A stretch of 64,000 nucleotides of DNA from CAZWCX01 sp964632945 (GTDB lineage: Bacteria > Planctomycetota > MHYJ01 > WSZJ01 > CAZWCX01), in NCBI GenBank assembly GCA_964632945.1, contig CAZWCX010000001.1, positions 1-64,000 on the forward strand. Direction: 5' to 3'. Below, piece by piece: positions 26,823 to 35,150 of this stretch. The notes under the pieces were generated by a model, which was not told the DNA's origin, ran no database searches, and was given only the letters and a program-made list of their open reading frames with translations. Within the stretch, counting starts at the first letter, position 1; each line of letters begins with the position of its first letter. Position numbers and translations under genes: made by a program.

Positions 26823-27518
26823 TCAGGAAGCGGTCCCGGCGGCGGGCGGATTCGACGCCGGCGGATCCGCGGCCGGAGGTTCCGGCTCTCGACGCGAACG
26901 CGGCTGCGCTGCCCACCAGGCCTCCCACGCCTCCCGGCGCGCCCCGAAGGACTGTCCGGTGAGCTCGAGCAACGCGACGGCGGCCGCCTTCGCCACGCCC
27001 GCTTCCGGGTCCGCCGTGGCCGCAATCAACGGCGGCACGGCGCGGTCGCCCCCGATCTTCGCCAGCGTCTGGGCTGCCGCGCGCTTCACGTTGGTGCTCT
27101 CATCGGAGCGGAGCAGCGGAACCACGGCATCCAGGCTCGCGGGTTCCCGCATCGCCCCCAGCGCGGTGCAGGCGTCCCAACGCACCACCGCATGGGTGTC
27201 CTTGAGGCCTTCGACGAGGTAGACGACCGCCTCGCGGTACCCGAGCTGTCCGAGCGAACGGGCGGCCTGGGCCCGCACCAGAGGATCCGGATCCTTCAGA
27301 AGCCGGTCGGTGAGGACCGGGACTGTTTCGGGAACCCGCCGGCGTCCCAGGGCCTCGACGGTTTCACGACGAACATCGGCGTCGGGGTGCATGACGTTGC
27401 GCGCGTCGAGCGGGTCCGAGCCGCGGAAGATCGAGCAACCGCCGGCCAGGGACGCCAGCAGCAGCAGCGCGGCCATCCGACCCGCCGGTCGCGCGCGTCC
27501 TGACGTCGGCGCCGTCAT
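26823..27518 (-). CDS. HEAT-repeat lipoprotein
   Basis: 231 residues. The signal ends at Cys 28 (S-L-A-G-G-C), suggesting lipidation. Five HEAT/PBS-lyase-type repeats follow (D-P-D-P-L-V-R-A-Q-A-A-R-S-L-G-Q-L-G and similar), then W-E-A-W-W-A-A-Q-P, a tail also seen after HEAT repeats in the 57337-59214 protein, then a Pro/Ala-rich end. I start at ATG 27518 rather than the TTG two codons upstream. It is 22 nt behind the amidase gene and 54 nt ahead of the flippase-like gene. The role is probably protein-protein scaffolding at the envelope. Confidence 0.85.
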   Translation of the reverse strand: MTAPTSGRARPAGRMAALLLLASLAGGCSIFRGSDPLDARNVMHPDADVRRETVEALGRRRVPETVPVLTDRLLKDPDPLVRAQAARSLGQLGYREAVVYLVEGLKDTHAVVRWDACTALGAMREPASLDAVVPLLRSDESTNVKRAAAQTLAKIGGDRAVPPLIAATADPEAGVAKAAAVALLELTGQSFGARREAWEAWWAAQPRSRREPEPPAADPPASNPPAAGTAS

Positions 27519-27540
27519 GTCCAATTCCCTCTCCGCCCCG

Positions 27541-28536
27541 CTACGGCTGGCTCATCGTCGCCTGGCGGTAACGCACGACGCCGTCGGCGATCGACTCGGC
27601 AATCCGCTGGCGCATGCCCGCATCCTTCAGCAACCGCTCCCCCTCCGCATTGGAGAGGAATTCGGTTTCCACCAGCACACCGGGGCAGCCGGCATTCTTG
27701 ATGACATAGAAGGCGGCAGTCTTCACCCCGCGACTCGGAATTCCGAGTCCGCGCAAGCCCCGGTCGATCTCCTCGGCGAGGCGTCGACTGCGGGCCACGT
27801 GTCGGGCCGCAGTTCCCGCGGTGGCAAGAAACACCTCGCACCCGCGCACACTGCGGGTCGGCGAGTGGTTGGCATGGATGGAGACGAACAGGTCGGGGCG
27901 GAGTTCCTGGGTGAACTTGGCCCGAAGGTCCAGGTCCGTGCGCACGTTTGAGGACAGGGCGCGATCATCCTGCCGGGTCATGTGCACCTGCCAGCCCCGC
28001 TCCTGCAGCTCGTTCTGCAGCCGCCTCGAAATGTCGAGCGTGACGGTCTTCTCCAGGGTTCCGGCCGCGCTCTTCGTTCCGGTGTGAGGTCCGCCGTGGC
28101 CGGCATCGATCACCACCCGTCCCCCGGGTCCCGACCGCGGCCGCGGGGCCGAGGCGGATCGCGGGATCGGGGCGGACCGCGCCGCCGACGCGCCGGCCGG
28201 GGGGGCGGACTTGCGAAGACTCCGCTCCACCAGGGCTTCCAGCAGCACCCGGGAGATTTCCGGCACCACCAGGTCGTCCGTCGTCGCCACCGGAGCCGCC
28301 GGCAGCGTCTCCACCCGGTCGTTGAACAGCATCCGGGCCAGGCCCGGACCGAGGTGCACGATCACGCCGCTGCCGCGGAGGGTAATGCGCCCGCTCAGCG
28401 CATCCTCCTCGCGCGTCAAGCCATGCCGGTCGGCCAGCATCCGGGTGGAGGTTCCCGCTTGGGCCGCGGCCGTGGCCGTCCCGAGGGCGAGGAGGGGCGG
28501 AAGCAGGGCAAACCGGAGCAGCAGGCGGAGGTTCAC
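27541..28536 (-). CDS. Exported N-acetylmuramoyl-L-alanine amidase (Amidase_3)
   Basis: 331 residues from GTG 28536 (AGGAG 7 nt upstream), with a signal peptide ending A-A-A-Q. Residues about 28-105 resemble a copper-amine-oxidase N-terminal-like domain often found ahead of wall enzymes. After a Pro/Ser/Arg linker, the Amidase_3 domain spans about 138-325 with zinc ligands and catalytic residues in place: H147 in V-I-D-A-G-H-G-G, E162, H221 in S-I-H-A-N, E290 in L-V-E-T-E-F-L-S-N. It cleaves the amide between MurNAc and the stem peptide. First gene of the run continuing to 23133. Confidence 0.95.
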   Translation of the reverse strand: MNLRLLLRFALLPPLLALGTATAAAQAGTSTRMLADRHGLTREEDALSGRITLRGSGVIVHLGPGLARMLFNDRVETLPAAPVATTDDLVVPEISRVLLEALVERSLRKSAPPAGASAARSAPIPRSASAPRPRSGPGGRVVIDAGHGGPHTGTKSAAGTLEKTVTLDISRRLQNELQERGWQVHMTRQDDRALSSNVRTDLDLRAKFTQELRPDLFVSIHANHSPTRSVRGCEVFLATAGTAARHVARSRRLAEEIDRGLRGLGIPSRGVKTAAFYVIKNAGCPGVLVETEFLSNAEGERLLKDAGMRQRIAESIADGVVRYRQATMSQP

Positions 28537-28658
28537 GGGGCGTCTCCTGGCAGAGTCGGAATTATACAGGTCGAGTCTCCGGGGCGAAAGAGTTCCATCG
28601 ATCCCGGTTCCGGATCCCGGTTCCCCGATCCCGCCCGCCCGGTGCGCGGTCGCCCGGG

Positions 28659-29222
28659 TCAGGGGCGGGCGGAGGCCTTCCACTCGCGGGCGAGCAGCGA
28701 CATGCGGACCATGTCGTGGAATCGGCCCTGGTGGAAGTACTCGTCGCGCAGCACGCCTTCCTGTTGATATCCCAGCGCTTCGCAGATGTGGCGCATCCGC
28801 GCATTGCCGGTGAAAAAGATGGTCCACAGCTTGTTCAATCCCAGGTCGCCGAAGGCGAGAGGCAGCAACTGCCCCATGGCCCGTCGTGCGTGTCCCTTCC
28901 CCCACTCCGACTTGCGGCCCAGGACGATCCCCAGCCGACCGTGGCGGGCGGGGCGATAGATCTGGTGGATCCCGATCTGGCCGATGTACTCGCCCGCGCC
29001 GTTTTCCAGGGCGAACACGCGATCGGTCTCGGAGGCGAAGAGGGCGGTGAGATACTCGCGCTCCTCTTCCCGCGTGAACACGTGGTCGAAACGGGCGAGG
29101 TTCTTGGTGACCTCGGGGTCGTTCACCCACTCCAGGACCCCGTCCAGGACCGACTCGACATCGGTCGGTCGGAGCGGACCGCGCAACCGCGTGACGATTC
29201 CGCCGGCATCCTCTGCGGACAT
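28659..29222 (-). CDS. GNAT-family N-acetyltransferase (RimJ/RimL type)
   Basis: 187 residues. The GNAT core shows Y-I-G-Q-I-G-I-H-Q-I, then G-I-V-L-G-R-K-S-E-W-G-K-G-H-A-R-R-A-M (motif A, acetyl-CoA binding), and L-N-K-L-W-T-I-F-F-T-G-N-A-R-M with E-A-L-G-Y-Q-Q-E-G, typical of RimJ/RimL enzymes that acetylate protein N-termini or small amines. The substrate is not predictable. ATG 29222 has GGGAG 6 nt upstream. Its start codon overlaps, on the other strand, the proposed ATG of the patatin gene. Confidence 0.9.
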   Translation of the reverse strand: MSAEDAGGIVTRLRGPLRPTDVESVLDGVLEWVNDPEVTKNLARFDHVFTREEEREYLTALFASETDRVFALENGAGEYIGQIGIHQIYRPARHGRLGIVLGRKSEWGKGHARRAMGQLLPLAFGDLGLNKLWTIFFTGNARMRHICEALGYQQEGVLRDEYFHQGRFHDMVRMSLLAREWKASARP

Positions 29223-30342
29223 GGCGAACTCCCTTGACAGCGGATCGGTGGCGCTGATTGAATCGCGGCGCCCCGCCGCGACGGTTTTCCGCTGGACCGA
29301 GGACGTTGGGATCCGAGCCTTGGAAGACGCGCCTCCCGCCCCCTCCCGATGCCTGGTCCTCGGCGGCGGCGGCGCGAAGGGCGCGTTCCAGGTCGGCGCC
29401 CTCGACTACCTCGTCAATGTCTGCGGGCTGCGCTTCCCCCTCATCGCCGGCGTTTCGGTCGGCGCCCTCAACGGCGTCGTGATGGCGCAGACGCACCCGG
29501 ATCGCCTGCCGCAGGCGATCGAGGACCTGAAGACCATCTGGCTCGCCGAAATCAAGGGGCCGGAGAGCGTTTACACGCGACGCGGATTCGGCGCGGCCTC
29601 GATCGTCGCGTTCAAGAGCGACAGCCTGTACGACAACACGCCCTTGCGCCGGTTGGTCCAACGCTGGATGAGGGTCGAGGACCTGCGCGCCTCCCCCACC
29701 CTGCTTCGGGTCGGCCGGGTTTCCCTCCAGACGGGAAAGTTCGTCACCGTCGACAGCGCGCACATGACGCTCGACGACGTCATTGCCAGCACCGCATTCC
29801 CGTACTACTTCGAGCCGGTCCGGATCGGCGGCGAGCCCTTCGCGGACGGCGGCCTGCGGAACGTGGCTCCGATCGAGACCGCATTCGAGTTGCTCGGGGA
29901 GCGCGCCCCCGGGACCGGCCCCAAGATTCTGTATGCGATTCTGTCGACACCGGCGCACGTGCGCCCCCTACCGAATATCGACATCCTGGACGACGCGCTG
30001 AAGATCCTCGAGCGCGCCATCGAGATCCTCGGGGCCGAGGCCTACGAACAGGATCTGCGGCTGGCGGAGGACGTGAACCGCCATGTCGGCGCGCTCGCGC
30101 GGTTGCGGGAGGTGTTGCTCGGCTCCGGCTCGACTCCCGACGAGGTGGAGGCCCTGTTCCGCCGGGCCGGGGTGCCGGCGCACGCCTATCCCCACGCGGA
30201 CCTCCTACGCATCGAGCCCGAACAGCGGATCATGAACTTTCTGGACTTTTCCCCCCCGCGGATCCGGCAGGCCATGGAACACGGCGCGAAAATGGCGGAA
30301 AAGGCGGTCGCGCATGCGCGCGCGATGGGCGTGCCGCTCTAG
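29221..30342 (+). CDS. Patatin-like phospholipase
   Basis: 373 residues. The patatin core is complete: oxyanion loop G-G-G-G-A-K-G (48-54), nucleophile elbow G-V-S-V-G with Ser 79, and catalytic Asp 209 in F-A-D-G-G. Members are serine acyl hydrolases acting on phospholipids. The C-terminal 150 residues are helical and end in a basic, alanine-rich segment. ATG 29221 has no clear SD, and a GTG at 29248 is an alternative that shortens the protein by 9 residues. It begins a plus-strand run with three membrane genes, starting 21 nt before the next one. Confidence 0.9.
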   Translation: MANSLDSGSVALIESRRPAATVFRWTEDVGIRALEDAPPAPSRCLVLGGGGAKGAFQVGALDYLVNVCGLRFPLIAGVSVGALNGVVMAQTHPDRLPQAIEDLKTIWLAEIKGPESVYTRRGFGAASIVAFKSDSLYDNTPLRRLVQRWMRVEDLRASPTLLRVGRVSLQTGKFVTVDSAHMTLDDVIASTAFPYYFEPVRIGGEPFADGGLRNVAPIETAFELLGERAPGTGPKILYAILSTPAHVRPLPNIDILDDALKILERAIEILGAEAYEQDLRLAEDVNRHVGALARLREVLLGSGSTPDEVEALFRRAGVPAHAYPHADLLRIEPEQRIMNFLDFSPPRIRQAMEHGAKMAEKAVAHARAMGVPL

Positions 30343-30362
30343 GCGGCGGATGGGGGCGGGAC

Positions 30363-31148
30363 ATGCACCTGGTGTTCGAACTCGGCGCGGCCTGGACGGC
30401 AGAGGCGTGCGGCCCCCGGGTCGAGGCCTTGGGCCGGGAAGGGCGCGCCCGGGTGCTTCCACGCCCGGATGGAACCGGCTGGACGCTGCGGGCCGGCGCG
30501 CCCCTGGCGCTCCACCCCGATCTCTTGCCCTTGCGCATGGACCTCGTCCCCGCGCACGCCGACCGGCCCGCATCGGCATCGGCCCGGTTTGGCGGCCTCC
30601 CCTGGATGCGCCGGCCCGCCCGCGCCGCCGCGCGACGGCGCGTCCACGAGTGGCTCGCCTCCCTTGCCCCCGCCGACGCCCCCCTGCCTCCGGCCCCCGC
30701 ACGACCGCTCCGGCCGGATTTCCCGCTGCGCAGTTTCAGCGTCTTCCTCTCCCTCCTGCTCAGCACCTGCGCCGGGATCTTCGTGATGTGGCTCTTCGGG
30801 CTCTCCCTGCTCGGGGCGGAGACCGGCGCCCCGCCGGACTACTTCGGGATCACCCGGCTCTCCGAGTTGCCCCTCGGCGACCGGATCCGCATCGGCTGGT
30901 TCATGGCCTTCTCCATGGGTTACCCGCTCGGGTTCCTTTCCGGACTGCTGTGCGTCCTGGCCGAATACGTCTCTTCCCTGGGGACCGCCTTGCCCTGGGT
31001 GTTCGTCGCGCTGGCCGGTTGGCTCGGGTTCATGGCCTGGGCCCCGGGTGTGCGGGTCCCGGCGGTGGCGGCCGCCGTCGCCCTCCCGCTCCTGTGCTGG
31101 CTGGCCTACGGACTCCCGTGGGCGCTGCGGCAGGAAGTGGAAGCATGA
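30363..31148 (+). CDS. Membrane protein of unknown function
   Basis: 261 residues. The N-terminal 120 residues are soluble and Arg/Pro/Ala-rich; the C-terminal 130 hold three or four membrane segments (S-V-F-L-S-L-L-L-S-T-C-A-G-I-F-V; A-F-S-M-G-Y-P-L-G-F-L). I do not recognise the family. The SD is weak. It ends in an ATGA overlap with the next gene, so both are probably made together. Confidence 0.7.
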   Translation: MHLVFELGAAWTAEACGPRVEALGREGRARVLPRPDGTGWTLRAGAPLALHPDLLPLRMDLVPAHADRPASASARFGGLPWMRRPARAAARRRVHEWLASLAPADAPLPPAPARPLRPDFPLRSFSVFLSLLLSTCAGIFVMWLFGLSLLGAETGAPPDYFGITRLSELPLGDRIRIGWFMAFSMGYPLGFLSGLLCVLAEYVSSLGTALPWVFVALAGWLGFMAWAPGVRVPAVAAAVALPLLCWLAYGLPWALRQEVEA

Positions 31149-32080
31149 GGGCGCCGACCGGCCGAAGTCTCCTCTGCGGGGTGCTTCTGCTCCTCGCGGC
31201 AGGCCCCTCCCCGTCCCTCGCGCAAGAGGCGCCCGCGCGGCACGACCGCGTGGAGCGGGTTCCCGAGGCGCGCGCGATGGTTCAGCTGCGGGATCGGTGG
31301 TTCCTGCTCAATCCGGTTGGACGGGCCGCGGTGGACTTCTACTACCGCTGGTCCCCGTATGCGGCCTTCGCGGTGGAGCAACCGGGGCGGGACCGCCACA
31401 AGGCCCTCGCCGTCGCCGGGATCGCCGGCCTGCGCGGACTGTTCCGGGGCGCGCTGCTGTGGATGCCCGCGGCCGGGGCCCTGATCGTGCTCTGGTTGGC
31501 GGCCGCCCTCTCGGCGCTGCTGCGGCGTGTCCCAGGGGCGCGGGAATGGGGCGGACGCAACCGCGGCCGCCTCCTGGCCGGCGCCGTCGCCGCCTTCCTG
31601 GCGTGGGTCGCCTGGGCGCAGTTCCATCCCGACGCGATCGACCAGCGGGCCCGCATCGCGGCCATTCGGGAAGCCTTCGAACGTGGGGAGTTCGCAGCGG
31701 ACGCGGTGCAACGATGGAGCACCGATGCCGATCCGGACGTCCGTTACGAGATCTTCTATGCCCTCGCGGAGAGGCCGTCGGCGGAAGATCGCGCGATCTT
31801 CCTCGCGGGTCTGGAGGATCCCGACTTGCGCGTCCGCTCCTGGGCGCTGAACGGACTCGGCAACCTCGGCGATCGGGAGGCGGTCCCCGCGATCGTGCGC
31901 ACCCTCTCCTCCCCCATCTACAACATCCGATACCGGGCCGCGTGGGCGCTCGGCGCGATCGGGGATCCCGCCGCGATCGGACCCCTGCAGGATCTCCTGC
32001 GCCGCGACCCGCACGTGTACGTGCGCTACTACGCGGCGGATGCCCTCGACAAATTCCAAGACCTCCCGGGAGGAAAATGA
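31145..32080 (+). CDS. Exported/membrane HEAT-repeat protein with CFI-box-like motif
   Basis: 311 residues: a signal peptide (ending S-L-A-Q), a segment L-N-P-V-G-R-A-A-V-D-F-Y-Y-R-W-S-P like that preceding the C-terminal helix in CFI-box-type proteins, two membrane helices (about 95-170), then about 120 residues of HEAT repeats (D-P-D-V-R-Y-E-I-F-Y-A-L; D-P-D-L-R-V-R-S-W-A-L-N-G-L-G-N-L-G). The HEAT part may face either side of the membrane. The gene overlaps both neighbours by ATGA, a tightly coupled three-gene membrane set. Confidence 0.75.
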   Translation: MRAPTGRSLLCGVLLLLAAGPSPSLAQEAPARHDRVERVPEARAMVQLRDRWFLLNPVGRAAVDFYYRWSPYAAFAVEQPGRDRHKALAVAGIAGLRGLFRGALLWMPAAGALIVLWLAAALSALLRRVPGAREWGGRNRGRLLAGAVAAFLAWVAWAQFHPDAIDQRARIAAIREAFERGEFAADAVQRWSTDADPDVRYEIFYALAERPSAEDRAIFLAGLEDPDLRVRSWALNGLGNLGDREAVPAIVRTLSSPIYNIRYRAAWALGAIGDPAAIGPLQDLLRRDPHVYVRYYAADALDKFQDLPGGK

Positions 32081-32850
32081 ACGTCGAGCCCGATCCGGGT
32101 CGAAAGCGCGGTTCCGCGTCGATCCTCGCCCTCCTCTCGTCAATCCTCGTCCTCGAGTGCGCGCTCGCATTCGGATTCGGCGCGCTCGTGCCGTACGCGC
32201 GCGGATGGACACCACCGCCGTGGCTGGTCGCCGGAGCCCCGCCTGCCGAGGCGCCGTCGATCTGGCTCGCCGCCCTCGGTCTGGCCCTCACGACCGTGGT
32301 CCGCTTCCTCCAGGTGGCGCTCGCCTGCATCTGGGTCCGCCGCGCGCAACTCCAATCCGAAACGGGACTCGCCTTCGCCTGGGGGCGACGCTCTCTCGCC
32401 GTGGCGGCCGGATCGCTCGCCTTCGTCGCTTGCGGCGCCGCCATGATCGAGGCGGTCTGCCGCCTCTGGCTCGACGTCCGCTTCGTCCAGGACGTCCTGC
32501 TCGGCGGGGGCGCCGAACCGGCCTTTCGCGCGGCCCCCTATTTCGCCCTCACCCTGCTGGCCACCGGACTCGTGGGCCCCGTGGCCGAGGAGGTGGTCTG
32601 CCGGGGCCTCGTCTACGTCCCGCTCCGCCGCCGGTACGGAGTCGTGCCGGGCCTGCTGGTATCGGCCGCCCTGTTCACCGCCATCCATCGCGTGGCCGAT
32701 CCGATCGGCTCCATCCTCATCGCGGTCGGAGGGATGATGTTCGCCGCCGCCTGCGAACTCGGCCGCGGCCTGGCCGCCCCCGTCGTGTTTCATTCCGTCT
32801 ACAATTCCGCCCTGACCCTGCTCCGACATCCGGACCTCTCCGCCTCCTGA
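32077..32850 (+). CDS. CPBP family intramembrane metalloprotease
   Basis: 257 residues with about seven membrane segments. Motifs: A-E-E-V-V-C-R-G (EExxxR), T-A-I-H-R (first His) and F-H-S-V-Y-N (second His). It is the second CPBP protein in the window and is divergent from the one at 24670-25611. GGGAGGAAA precedes the ATG, which overlaps the stop of the HEAT protein. The two CPBP genes both follow HEAT-repeat proteins, hinting at a recurrent pairing. Confidence 0.85.
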   Translation: MNVEPDPGRKRGSASILALLSSILVLECALAFGFGALVPYARGWTPPPWLVAGAPPAEAPSIWLAALGLALTTVVRFLQVALACIWVRRAQLQSETGLAFAWGRRSLAVAAGSLAFVACGAAMIEAVCRLWLDVRFVQDVLLGGGAEPAFRAAPYFALTLLATGLVGPVAEEVVCRGLVYVPLRRRYGVVPGLLVSAALFTAIHRVADPIGSILIAVGGMMFAAACELGRGLAAPVVFHSVYNSALTLLRHPDLSAS

Positions 32851-33024
32851 CCCTCAACCCGGCAGACGGGCGGTCCGCGATTCTTCCGTCGGCCCATTCC
32901 AACCCGGACCTTGACGGCGGGCCGGCGCTGCCCGACACTGCCCCCATCAGAACCCTTGGACATCGGCCCTCCCACGGGGGCCGCGCGCCCCGGGGACCCG
33001 GAACCTCTTCAGGAGATACCCGCA

Positions 33025-34086
33025 ATGCCTGCCCACGCCGGTTGCCCTTCCCCTCGATGCCTCCGCTTCCTGACTGCGGTCCTGCTTTGCGGACTCTCCC
33101 TGGCCGCGCCGGTCGCGGCGGAAGATTCGCCCGCGGCACCCGAGGGCCGGGCGGGCGAGCCCGCGAACGGACTCACCTTCGTCCTGACCATGGACCAGTC
33201 TCGCATCGGTGAAGGCGAGGACTGGACCGGCCGCCTGGAGTGCGTCAACAGCGGCGCGTCCCCGGTGCGGGTCTTCCCCGGCTTTGCCCTGGACATCCGT
33301 CTGACCCGACGCGACGGCAAGAAGGCGGAGGCCACGCGATACATCGGCAGCGGAATCTTCGATCCGGACGAGGAGCGAAAAAGCGTCGCGGTCGTTCCGC
33401 CGGCGGGAAGACTCGTGCTCGCGACCTTCTCCGAGCAGAACGAACCCTATTCCAGCCTGGGCGGGTTCGGCGGACGCGCTCATTTCGCCTGGCGACTCAC
33501 GGCAGGGGATTACGACCTTACCATCGGCTGCGCATCGAACGACGCATTCCTGGATCGGCTCGACCTCACGGACGTCTGGCGGGGCAGCGGGGCGAGCGGA
33601 ACCGCGTCCGTTCGGGTATCGGCCCGGGAGATCGACGCGCCGGTCGTGGACGGACTCCAACTGATCCTGGAGACGCAGACCGACACGACCCGGAACGACC
33701 CGATGACGCGGAAGACCGGTCGGATGCGCTTTCGCAACGTTTCGGATCATCCGATCATCGTCGATGCCGGGGCCCGCCTCGTGGTCGAAGTCACGAAGGC
33801 GGACGGAACGAAGACGCCGGCGTCCCCGGTGGTTCTGGAACGAGAGATGCGCCAACGCAGGCAGGATTTCATCACCCTCCAACCCGGGGAATCGCTGTGG
33901 ATGTGGAAGTTCAGCGCCACGATGATGGGGGTGGAGGGGATTCCCCGGATGGTCCTCGACCCTGGGGAGTACCGCTTCGTCGGACGCTACGAATGCGCGC
34001 GGGACGAATCCGCCGCGCACGGGGCCGGGGGTCCCGCCTGGACCGGAACGCTCCAGAGCAATACCGCGAAGGTCTTTGTGCCCTGA
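33025..34086 (+). CDS. Exported protein with two beta-sandwich-like domains, unknown function
   Basis: 353 residues with a signal peptide (L-L-C-G-L-S-L-A-A-P-V-A-A-E). Two similar beta-rich halves follow (F-V-L-T-M-D-Q-S-R-I ... F-A-W-R-L-T-A-G-D-Y-D-L, then L-Q-L-I-L-E-T-Q-T-D-T ... L-D-P-G-E-Y-R-F-V-G-R-Y), suggesting an internal duplication of an Ig-like fold. AGGAGA lies 8 nt upstream of ATG 33025. TTGACG at 32911 with a poor -10 box (GACACT) could be its promoter. The family is unrecognised. Confidence 0.75.
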   Translation: MPAHAGCPSPRCLRFLTAVLLCGLSLAAPVAAEDSPAAPEGRAGEPANGLTFVLTMDQSRIGEGEDWTGRLECVNSGASPVRVFPGFALDIRLTRRDGKKAEATRYIGSGIFDPDEERKSVAVVPPAGRLVLATFSEQNEPYSSLGGFGGRAHFAWRLTAGDYDLTIGCASNDAFLDRLDLTDVWRGSGASGTASVRVSAREIDAPVVDGLQLILETQTDTTRNDPMTRKTGRMRFRNVSDHPIIVDAGARLVVEVTKADGTKTPASPVVLEREMRQRRQDFITLQPGESLWMWKFSATMMGVEGIPRMVLDPGEYRFVGRYECARDESAAHGAGGPAWTGTLQSNTAKVFVP

Positions 34087-34102
34087 TTCGGAGTGCGGGA
34101 CC

Positions 34103-34134
34103 GGGTCCGGGCCCCCCGTCCTGCCCCCGGACCC
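34103..34134 (+). terminator. Hairpin terminator candidate
   Basis: A 9-bp stem GGGTCCGGG / CCCGGACCC with a 14-nt C-rich loop, starting 17 nt after the stop of the exported protein. No T-run follows. Confidence 0.4.
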
Positions 34135-34237
34135 TGCGGAACTCGTGAGGTTCCCGGTCCGCCCGGGCCTGCCGCCGCAGATCGTCGGCGTCCGCGCCGG
34201 GTGCGGCGGGGATCCCGGCCGGGGCCCCGGAAATGCA

Positions 34238-34266
34238 TTGACACGCGGGGCGGCGGCCGATAGCCT
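34238..34266 (+). promoter_or_regulatory. Sigma70-like promoter of the glycosyltransferase/radical SAM pair
   Basis: TTGACA (34238-34243), 17 nt, TAGCCT (34261-34266), about 40 nt before the ATG at 34308. The -35 is perfect and the -10 weak. Confidence 0.4.
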
Positions 34267-34307
34267 TGCCCTGTTGCGATGGATCGGTCCCGATCAGGTG
34301 TCTGGAC

Positions 34308-35150
34308 ATGACGGACGCTGTGCGCCCGCAGGAGGGGGGTCCCCACCCTGCTCCGCCCCCCCGCGTGACCGTGGTCATGCCCGCCTACAATGCCGAGCAG
34401 ACCCTGGAGCGGACCGTCCGCGAGATCCCCGGGGGAATCGTCCACGACGTCATCGTGGTCGACGACGCGAGCCACGACCGCACGGTCGAGGTGGCCCGGC
34501 GCCTCGGACTCACCTGTTTCGTCCACCCGCGCAATCGCGGGTACGGCGGCAACCAGAAGACCTGCTACAGCCAGTCGCTGGCGCGCGGGACCGACATCAT
34601 CGTGATGCTGCACCCGGACTACCAGTACGATCCGAAACGGATCCCGGCCTTGATCGCCCCGATTCTCGAGGGACGCGCCGACGCGGTTCTGGGTTCCCGG
34701 TTGGCGGACGGCGGCGCGCTCAAGGGCGGTATGCCGTTCTACAAGTTCCTCGGCAACCGCTTCCTGACGATCGTGGAGAACTTCATCCTGGGCACGCGGT
34801 TGACCGAGTTGCACACCGGGTTCCGCGCCTACTCCGCGCGCGCCCTGGAAGCCGTGCCGTTCCACGGGAACGGCGAAGGATTCGTCTTCGACACGCAGAT
34901 CCTGGTGCAATTCGTGCACCGGGGATACCGCATCGCCGAAATCCCCGTCCCGACCCGCTATGCGCCCGAGTGTTCCTCGGTCAATTTCTGGACGTCGTGC
35001 GCCTACGGTTTCGGGACCCTGTGGACGCTCGCCCGATTCGTCGCCGATCGATGCGGGCTGGTGCGATCGCGCCTGTTCCGCGCCGCGGAGACGGGTGAGC
35101 GGTTTTCCCAGCCGGTCGGCGCCGGCGCTTCGCCGGGAGATCCCTCATGA
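34308..35150 (+). CDS. Family 2 glycosyltransferase (DPM/GtrB-like)
   Basis: 280 residues. The GT2 fold shows V-V-M-P-A-Y-N-A-E, V-V-D-D-A-S-H-D-R-T (nucleotide-sugar binding), N-R-G-Y-G-G-N-Q, M-L-H-P-D-Y-Q-Y-D (metal-binding region) and T-G-F-R-A-Y-S, as in polyprenyl-phosphate sugar transferases. It lacks C-terminal membrane helices, so it is probably peripheral. CAGGTG lies about 8 nt before ATG 34308. The stop overlaps the ATG of the radical SAM gene (ATGA at 35147), which points to joint work on a glycosylated lipid or cell-surface product. Confidence 0.9.
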   Translation: MTDAVRPQEGGPHPAPPPRVTVVMPAYNAEQTLERTVREIPGGIVHDVIVVDDASHDRTVEVARRLGLTCFVHPRNRGYGGNQKTCYSQSLARGTDIIVMLHPDYQYDPKRIPALIAPILEGRADAVLGSRLADGGALKGGMPFYKFLGNRFLTIVENFILGTRLTELHTGFRAYSARALEAVPFHGNGEGFVFDTQILVQFVHRGYRIAEIPVPTRYAPECSSVNFWTSCAYGFGTLWTLARFVADRCGLVRSRLFRAAETGERFSQPVGAGASPGDPS

